Shown one piece after another: positions 55,971 to 64,000 of a DNA stretch of 64,000 bases. The stretch comes from Metridium senile (lineage: Eukaryota; Cnidaria; Anthozoa; Actiniaria; Metridiidae): NCBI GenBank assembly GCA_949775045.1, contig OX459100.1:15679396-15743395 (forward strand), given 5' to 3'. Below the pieces are notes generated by a model. That model ran no database searches and was not told where the DNA came from. It saw only the letters and a list, made by a program, of their open reading frames with translations. Positions within the stretch are counted from its first letter, which is position 1. The number at the start of each line of letters is the position of its first letter. The translations under genes were made by a program, and so were the position numbers.

Positions 55971-58385
55971 GCGTAGCCTAGAATAGAATAGCTAGCCTAT
56001 CTAAATAATGATTGAATTCTATCTATAGTTCTATCTATAGTATCTATTCGACCTTTTAATTAAAATTACGACAATAAAAATGAAGTGGTTGGATTATTAT
56101 GAGCCTCAAATATCAGACTACAAAAATATTATTAAGTTTTAAATACTGAATGATGGTGATCAATGTGTAAAGTATATGCGAAACTGTTTTTCTCACCATT
56201 TATATTTTTATCTGGTTTTCAGTGTATCCATGTACGCCAAGAAAGGACATAGGACAAGTTAAGACTACTAATGTTAAAAAAGTTAAGAATAAAGTTTAAA
56301 TGTATGTAGTTAGAATGTAGTTTGAAAATAAACATTGTTAAGTTAAGTTAAAAATAAAGATATTGCATTGAAATGATGAATTCATTTGTGTTTACTGAAA
56401 CTTAAAAAGGCAAACAATTACAAACACAGATTGTCCAAGGAGATAGAAGAACAGAAAGGAATTATTGCCATGCATTTAAACGCGATTAATCAAGGTGTTT
56501 AAAATCATTATTCTTAATTGTCAAGAATATGGGGGAGGGGACGTAAGGGGTTTGGAAACAGCAAAACCGCACAACAAAATGGACGAAAACCGCAAGATTT
56601 GTAAAACCGCAGACATAAATGAAGGAAACCAGACAACCGCACCCAAAATAACGCGAAACCGTATTACCGCAAACCATTACACCCCATCATGTAGGTTATT
56701 GTTGGGATATTATGGGCACACATCTAAAGACGAATAATCGTGGTACTTACAACCATTTAATGTGTTAGACTTTATCAAAAAGGACTTGAGTAGTATACCA
56801 AATGTGCGTTTTAGAACCGGCGGATCGCGGATCAGCCGTAGAAATGACGTCAGAGTCTAAAACGTGACATCATAGGCCTTATGGACCAATCGGGAGCCGT
56901 TTCCATTCAGAATCCCTATTCCGTGTATGAGGTCATATCTATTTTAGGACACAGTCCCAAAGTGTGACGTCATTGCCAAATGGACCGATCAGCGGCTGTT
57001 GTAATAATAATTAGGTCCAACTCCGAGATCTCGTCTATTTTTAGATTTAAGTACATCTCTCTTATTCTGTTTTATCCCAAGATAAAACCATCAAAGAAAA
57101 AGAAAAAAAAAGTTGATTTTAAAAACTCCACCATCTTCATGTCTGTTTAACAGTGATAGCATGCATACCTATTGCCATGTATTGTACTGTGTACAAGTAT
57201 ACGAGTACACGATAACGTATTTTAGTAAATAAAACAAACACAATATCCATTATAACAAAAACTAAACATTATAGCCAGTCACGAAAACCCAACCCGCTTT
57301 ATTTATTTACAAATGCTATAATGCATACCTTTGGGGTTTTAAGGTTTACGTTGTGAAATAACAACAGTACGGTGTCTTCGATAGAAAGTGAGCATCTGTT
57401 ATATATATATAATGATAGTGAAAAATTAAGCTAAATAAGTACACAGCTCGAGGCTGAATGTAGAATGACTATCCCAACACCCTATATATATGCACTCTAT
57501 TACACAAGGGACTAGACGCCCTACGCGAACGGACTAACTAGATTCCGTGCCGGTGAAATATTCCTTTATGACAATCTTGATTGTCACCGATTAAATATTG
57601 TATTACAAATCAATTTTGTTGATAACAAGTGTAAATTCAATACCAACACATAACCAGCATTCATCTCGGTCTTGGCTTAATTAGTGCTTAAAATTATATA
57701 GCCGTCACAACGATTTTTGAACTAAGTGTATAATGAATCAGATTATTTATCATCATATTATTTTACGAAGATCTTGTATGGTACAATGCGTACAGTTTAA
57801 TTAAACACACTTTTATACAATACAAAATTGTCAAAGTAATTGCCAATTCTCTTAAAGTCGAAAACACTATATCTATATGAAATAAAATAACACATATTGT
57901 ATCTCACATGCAGATCAACCGCTCATATTGTATACAACTATATTTATCTAGCCGTGTATCCGGGGAAAAAGTACCGGGGATGCTCGTCGGAAATTTTCAA
58001 AAATATATAGCCCTAAAAGATACCGCGGAAGTCTTTTTAAAAGGGCGTGGATGGATGAATTTCACCCCCTAGGAGATACCATGACAACAAATATTATTAA
58101 ATAAAAACAAATTCAAAGATAAATGTTTCACATACTTAATGACTGGGCTCGAAATCACATCAAACACTTTCTACCGGTAAAGGTTTGTGATGAGCTGTTC
58201 TCTTTTTTTTCGACACCCTAAGGGATAGCAGAAAATGCTAATGTTCAAAAATTCGCATTTGACTCCCTAAAAGATACCAAATCGCTGATCTTTAACCCTA
58301 AGAGATACGACGAGCATCCCCGGTACTCCCCCCCCCCCCCCCCCCCGGGTATATTTCAAAAAACGTAGAATACTGCATGAAGATA

Positions 58386-58606
58386 CACCTTCTTGCAGTA
58401 AGGTTGTCGTACAAAAATATACATTTGTTATAAAGAAAATAGAAACTTTGTGATTTAGTACGATAGGAATTGATTGAAAGACAAAAGAAGATCACTCAAG
58501 CTGAACTCTCTCTTTTGTCTTTTAATTAATTCCTTTCGCACTAAATCACAAATGTTCTCAGTTTTCTTTGTGACAAATGTTCTATTTTGTATGACAACCT
58601 TACTGC
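58386..58606. mobile_element. 221-bp MITE with TA target and an empty site in the sister block
   Basis: Ends CACCTTCTTGCAGTAAGG and (reversed) CACCTACTTGCAGTAAGG. TA is on both sides (58384-58385, 58607-58608), while block A has a single TA at the same place (GAAGATAGTTTGAAAT near 30959). Tc1/mariner-style insertion after the block duplication. Confidence 0.85.
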
Positions 58607-58953
58607 AAGTAGGTGTAGTTGAAATAAAATAAATACTATAATTAGTTGTGTTATCTTTAGTGCTTTCCATTCAAAACAATATACGAGCTAGTTATGGGGA
58701 GTAAATATTGCTGTATATTTATTTGTTATTTCAAATTAATGAGACCCACAATGCTCTTTGGTCTTGGAATGCATAATTCAGTATTCAACGTTTTTTGAAA
58801 TAGCTGTATATAGAACATATAAATAGACATGCTTTGGCTTTAGAGCAACTGGAGCTAGGGAAGTCGTAAAGAAACACGAGACGTAGCCGAGTGTCTCTGT
58901 GACTTCTCGAGTGCCCTACAGCTCCCAGATCGAGTGTTTATCTCATAGTGATA

Positions 58954-59197
58954 TACATCTATTTCAAAAATCGTTGTCGCAGCCGAAGCTACAGACCACA
59001 CTCTAAAGCCTGTAAAGGATGTCGGTTACATGGACTTAATTTGTGATTTATTGCACGTTTTGTAAAGAAATATTTGTATTTATATTTACCACAACAACAA
59101 CTTGTTATGGTCATATAACATAAACATATACAATGAAAATATGCTATGAATAAATCGATAACAAGAGACGAAATACCGACATTCTTTGCAGGCTTTA
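58954..59197. mobile_element. MITE with TACACCTATTTCAA-type end, partial copy
   Basis: Starts TACATCTATTTCAAAAATCG and follows the 46747-47040 element through most of its length. The right end is lost after GCAGGCTTTA. Confidence 0.55.
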
Positions 59198-59444
59198 AAA
59201 AAAAGCATTTCTTAGATAATTAAAATAAAGGCTTTTTTTAAAGATATAATGCTTATATATGAAACAAATTTTCCTTGTAATTCGACGTCTCCTCACGAAG
59301 TTGCCAAGAAATAGGAATTATATTTAAGAAATAGAAGACGATTTTCCGTGTTATATAGCCTGATCTAAACACGCGTGATGTTGGGAGAACACGAGAGAGC
59401 GTACGAAAAGCACGAGCCGTTAGGCGACCTGTAGCTTCTGGTCT

Positions 59445-60160
59445 TCATCTATTTATTATATTATTTCATTTATTTCCCAAAGAGATACCGCAGCTTAGAG
59501 AAAGTCTATATAACTCAAAATAACAAAAAGAAGAAAACAGCATGGGGTACCTAAATTCACATGTTAGAATCACCTAGCAACCAGCAGCGACGTGAGACAA
59601 ACGAATAAACAGTTTTATTTATTTTCACAAAGGAGTATTGCTACCCAACTAACCGGCTAAACCGATGCTGATTCACAATTAGTCACTGGAAAAATATGTA
59701 ACACTTAATATTAACCCAAAGACTATAATAATTTAATACATTATACCTTGTAAAAGTCATTTTGTACGTCAAATGAAGTCACAGACTTCACATACAACAA
59801 AGATCTATACTTGAACATCTGTACTTGTTTTATTTACTTATTATTTCCTAATTGTCATTGATTGTTTTACTTTTCCTATTTTATTACTTTTCACTATTAT
59901 TAGCTATTCTTAAATACATAATGTTAGTCTATTTGTTTTGAATATATTTTCTTTTATTTTTATAATAATTAATTTAACAATGCCTATTATATTCTTAACT
60001 TGTTTTTACATGTTCGCGAACGCCTACACTACTTATTGACTTATGGTTCATGCATATACTGTGATTACCGCATTCAAGCTTCGAGTCTCTGCATCTACTA
60101 CTACCTGGCATTGTGTTGAAAAGAAATCAGAAACTCTCTTTTGAAGCAGTGATTGCAATC
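59445..60160. repeat. 5' flank of gene copy 4, duplicate of the copy 2 flank (38025-39716)
   Basis: Follows the copy 2 flank but lacks the ~980-bp insertion. Shared blocks include CCCAAAGAGATACCGCAG, GGCTAAACCGATGCTGATTC and TTACATGTTCGCGAACGCCT just before the start codon region. Confidence 0.7.
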
Positions 60161-62485
60161 ATGAAGATGATGATAGTATTGGTAATTTTGTTCGCGATGG
60201 TATCTGTGACGGTGGAGAAAACACCCTCTCAAGGTATGGTGGTAATAATGTACTTACTGGCTGTGTGATTAAGCGTTAACAACTGAGTACGTTTATAGCT
60301 GGGAGGTTATTGTTTTAAAACAACATTTTTAAAATATAGATAGAGTTAACGAAGAGGATCTCCACGTCTTTTTCAAATAACTTGAACCGCGCGCCTTGTC
60401 TCACAAACTCTATACAAACCTGTAATATAATCTAGGTGGACGCAACACTTGAGGACGAAACAAACCCTGGCTGGGAATTACTCCAGTAACTGGCTCGATC
60501 TTACTAATACATACTAACTGCTAACCATTCACTAATGTAAACCGCAAGTTTTCATATTGATTATCGCGAGCTGCAGGAAACGTGTATGGATTTTAAGGAA
60601 AATTCACGGTAAGCAATGTGCAAAAAATTGTGACGCAGATTGTGAAATTGTGTTCTAGATCTTGTGGATGCTTTATAATTAACCTGTTACACAATAGCTA
60701 CTAATTATACTTGATTAATACTATACTTTATTTAAGTCAAAGACAACAAATTGCAAATATGTTAATTTCTGTGTTCTTTTCTGATTTAGACAAACGCGAC
60801 TATGTTCAGCAAGACGTTCTGGGCACCTCTTGCTGTCGCTATTTGAAACTCAACGGTTACCTGGCCAAGAACGCTAACCTGAAAAAGCTTTGCTTCAAAA
60901 CTTACCGTGAGTATATAATAATTATATATATTCTTTTTTTTGTTCTTTTCAATCAAGACTATTGACAAGAGTCTGCGTAGCTGCCTTTTAGGTGGAGGGA
61001 GTCTGAAGAAAAATGTTCTTTCTTTCCACACTTAGCGAGAGAAAACTTGTATCCGTTCTTCGTATATGTTCTTTTTCAGTCATGTGACAATATTCTTGCT
61101 AGTAGGTCAGATATACGAAAACGGATATTTTCTAGCTGTTTTCGGTGGTTAAGCAAAACGCAGAGGTTTTGGAACAGAGGTTTTGGAAAACGCATCAGTG
61201 AGGACAGGAAAAAACATGATTTCATTGATGAACATTAATCCACCTATATTTCAAAACTCGTTTGTATAATAATAATAATAATAATAATAACAAACATTTA
61301 TATAGCGCCTATCCAATCCTGTCCTAGGCGCTTTACAATTCAATGTACACTCAAAATTAATAAAATTACAGTTATTAGGAAAGGTAAGTATTTTCAAAAA
61401 GATAAGTTTTAAGTTTACGTTTGAAAATGTTCAAAGTTTCACAAGAGCGGATATTGTCAGGCAAGCTGTTCCAAAGTTTAGGAGCACAAACGGAAAAGGA
61501 TCTGGAACCATATGACTTCAGATTATAGTTTACAGAGTTGAGTGTTAGTGTAGATGACGACCGGAGAGTTCTTGGAGGACAGTAACGAGTTATAAGTTCT
61601 TGAATGTAAGACGGAGACTGTATAATCGTACAATAAGTCGAGTGAATTGTTGACTGCGTTAGAGTTTTAAACAAATTGTTTTTGTGTTATAAAATATTTA
61701 ACAGTACTTTTTACTATTTTACCGATATTTTGCTATTGTTTTTTAGACTGTATGGACATTCTCTCCAAACAAAGCTGTAAAGATGTGATGGCAAAGAACG
61801 AGTGCTTGAAGGATTCGACACTGAGTCGTGTGTACTGTGCATTTACCTGCAACAGGTGTGGACGTAAGTGACATCCAATAAGCATTATTTCAAAGTATAA
61901 CAAGGTTTTTTGGCGCGGATTCTCAATTGGGGAGGGGGGGGGGGGGGTGCTTTGGGAAGAAGAGGGGAAGGGGGTGTTACTTTGACGGTTGAATTAAGGT
62001 AACAAATTCGCCTTTTTAACCGCTGTTGACGGTTTAGAATTCGGCGTTAATCTATATCCATGAAATACAATTGCTACTTACTGTGTAATAGTTCTATTTA
62101 GCCCCTATCATTTCAAAGACAAGTAAAATTAGTATGAGGTATTGTTCCCTTTTGTATTTGATGTTTTGGTTGGGGATACTGACTAAATAGTCACTAAATA
62201 AAAACTATAGCGGTTTTCATTAACCCGCGAAACACTCTTAATTTAGCTAGTGTAATGAAACTCCATTTTGTTCTTTTGTTGTTTTTCACACTTTTTAAAA
62301 CTAACACACTTACCTCTAATTAGCTGATTTCGCTCTATTTCTATTATATTCAGCTCTTTTTTGGTAAATAACAACTATATATTCTGTTTCAAGTTTATGC
62401 AATGCAATCTTAATGTTTTTGTATTACAATATAGCTAATAGTTGTTGTTCAAATTTTGTATTTATCTTTGTATTTATCTCTAATA

Positions 62486-62573
<88 letters not shown>

Positions 62574-63388
62574 GCTACTACTTTATAACCATTTATCGTC
62601 ATTTTATCTCTTGTTTCTCCATTTTTATTTATATGATGCATCAATTGTCGTGCTCAGTTTAGTTTTGGAATGATATTCAGTTCTTAATAAACGTCATTGT
62701 GTGTGTCTATATCAACGAGTAAACTTTTCTATTCATAGTTCCTCAATGCAAAAGTGTACCTCTTGGAATGCAAAGCAAAGCTATCCCTGACTCCAAGATC
62801 ACCGCCTCTACGTACTATAGTAGTGATCACAAACCATACTATGCAAGACTTCACATGAATTCCGGCCAAGGATGGGCAGCCAAAGTGAACAAAGTCGGTG
62901 ATTGGTTACAAGTCGATCTCAGTAAAGTTACCATTGTAACTGGTATCGCTACACAAGGCAGAAGGACTGGTAAGCAATGGGTAAAGAGCTACAGCCTGCA
63001 GTATAGCTTAGATGGACGTACTTTCCATAAATATCAAGCAGGCAAGTATCTTATGTATATTCAGTCCCAAAAGTTGATAGCACGTGATCAATTATTTTGC
63101 ATAAGAACTAAAAACTAGTTTTCTGGTCTCTGGTACCCTCCCCAACAAGAAGGAACTATTAATAAAGGAAAGTCGGACTACAAGCCCCCTATCCCTGTTA
63201 AACTAGTACAAGAGTCTGATACTTTTATGTTACTTCAAACAGGCAAGATTTTTGCAGGGAACGTTGACAGAAACTCGGTGGTGAAGTACGACCTCAATCC
63301 TACCATCCATGCTCGGTACATCAGGCTCTATCCAAAGACCTGGTACGGTCATATTATAATGAGAATGGAACTGTACGGCTGCAAATAA
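60161..63388 (+). CDS. ShK-domain + F5/8 type C domain secreted protein, copy 4 (type B)
   Basis: Exons 60161-60233, 60790-60906, 61747-61863, 62739-63041 and 63243-63388; about 251 residues, open throughout. The signal peptide begins MKMMIVLVILFAMVSV. Exon 2 has one extra codon (YVQQDVLG). The ShK exon keeps six cysteines, with CMD in place of CKD at the start. The F5/8 loops are again distinct (TYYSSDHKPYYARLHMNSGQ, then KVNKVGDWLQVDLSK). The C-terminal exon has HARYIRLYPKTW and ends ELYGCK. All introns phase 1, and intron 4 begins GC (CAG|GCAAGT). Intron 2 contains a reverse LINE fragment. A donor-like site follows the stop, and the matching 3' UTR acceptor lies at the very end of the window. 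Confidence 0.85.
61270..61620 (-). pseudogene. 5'-truncated LINE fragment in intron 2 of copy 4
   Basis: The minus strand encodes YIQELITRYCPPRTLRSS, then YGSRSFSVCAPKLWNSLPD and FKRKLKTYLF, the well-known C-terminal end of LINE reverse transcriptases. After the stop it runs into TATAAATGTTTG and an (ATT)n tail at 61269-61290. TGTATAAT flanks both sides (ends near 61269 and 61627), whereas copy 2 has it once (TTTGTATAATCGTAC), so the target duplication is about 8 bases. Confidence 0.8.
62487..62582. repeat. (CTA)n microsatellite upstream of exon 4, copy 4
   Basis: About 31 CTA units with one CTG. Same position as in the other copies. Confidence 0.9.
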
Positions 63389-63505
63389 GGTATTACTTTT
63401 ATTATTTTATTAAAAAATCAATATGTGAGTTGATTGAGTACTGTATTATACAGCAATCATAGAACCGTACGGAATTTTGTCGGTGAAATAAGCATAGTTC
63501 GACCC

Positions 63506-63832
63506 TACAATTGTCCTATTTCACTATGACGTCACATCGAAACATTCTATTGTCTTAACGCTAAGGATCATGGACGCCAGTGGGGGACAGATTCATTACA
63601 ACAATACAAGAATACACGATAAAATTGCATTTACAAGACGGAGAGGAAAGAAATGACAATAAAATGCCATAAATATGAAAGTATAAACATAGAAACATAA
63701 CATATATAAAAACTAGATAATATGAAGCTCAAGTTTCAAAGAGAAGGAAGATGTAGTTGAAATAGCTATTGTTTTCGGCGATTATATCCCCCACTGTAAA
63801 CACTTTGTGACGTCATAATGAAATAGGACAAT
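63506..63832. mobile_element. MITE with AATTGTCCTATTTCA ends in the 3' UTR intron of copy 4
   Basis: Inverted ends of about 27 bases: CAATTGTCCTATTTCACTAT + GACGTCAC on the left, complement on the right with C/T changes. Absent at this place in copies 1-3. The target duplication is unclear because TTAATTAAAA was altered at the junction. Confidence 0.65.
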
Positions 63833-64000
63833 TAGAATAACGACAATTAAATGAAGTGGCTGGATTATTATGGGCATCAAAATTCAGTCTACAAAAACAT
63901 TATTAAGTATTATTAATGAAATACTGAATGATAATGATCAATGCGTAAAGCAAATGCGAAACTGTTTTTCTCATCATTTTTATTTTTATCTTTTTTTAGT

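Larger units (their letters stand above)
56060..59300. repeat. 3' flank of copy 3, duplicate of 28680-31299 and 32970-33064
   Basis: Includes the last non-coding exon and AATAAA near 56290, the AACCGCA block, the GACGTCA block and the CCCTAAAAGATACC foldback (57955-58350). It joins directly to sequence equivalent to 32970-33064, showing that the LINE of copy 1's flank is an insertion relative to this block. No gene recognised. Confidence 0.65.

Overview
The window reads as AT-rich, intron-bearing, transposon-dense animal DNA, most likely from an anthozoan cnidarian (coral or sea anemone). The evidence is a family of secreted proteins pairing a ShK-type six-cysteine domain with an F5/8 type C (discoidin) domain, together with BEL/Pao, Gypsy-like, LINE, ISL2EU, tyrosine-recombinase and abundant MITE sequences. 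The species assignment is inference; nothing here is bacterial or operon-like.

Layout. 1-4.1 kb: a decayed BEL/Pao retroelement, cut off in the integrase by a simple-repeat tract that carries a perfect 104-bp palindromic MITE. 4.6-13.5 kb: gene-free AT-rich DNA with MITEs, scrambled Gypsy-like remnants and local minisatellites. 13.5-19.4 kb: an ~89/97-bp satellite split by several DNA elements (a TTAA-flanked MITE, a 974-bp element with 9-bp target-site duplication, a GGGGTCATTCCAC-ended element). 19.8-20.55 kb: a foldback element carrying a small cysteine-rich reading frame. 20.7-23.9 kb: a 71-bp satellite and three short inverted-repeat elements, one with a hammerhead-like core.

23.9-64 kb: the main host locus. 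Four tandem genes on the + strand share five coding exons (signal peptide; cysteine-containing linker; ShK domain; most of the F5/8 domain; the F5/8 C-terminus), and the last coding intron begins with GC in every copy. Copies 1 and 3 (type A) share flanks, as do copies 2 and 4 (type B), so an A-B pair seems to have been duplicated as a unit. Copy 1 (25187-28530) has a 4-bp insertion in the ShK exon and is probably broken; copy 2 (39717-47231) has a duplicated final-exon start and a ~4-kb insertion in an intron; copies 3 (51897-55565) and 4 (60161-63388) look intact.

Between copies 1 and 2 lie a 5'-truncated LINE interrupted by a hammerhead-like foldback, and a nearly 5-kb, apparently complete ISL2EU-type DNA transposon (33064-37999). 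That transposon has 64-bp terminal inverted repeats and two convergent, spliced, open genes: a SAP-like/SWIM/YqaJ nuclease protein and a THAP-DDE transposase. Intron 3 of copy 2 hosts a tyrosine-recombinase gene (42877-44962, minus strand) split by one frameshift at an A10 run. Comparing duplicated blocks gives filled and empty sites that define several insertions at base resolution.
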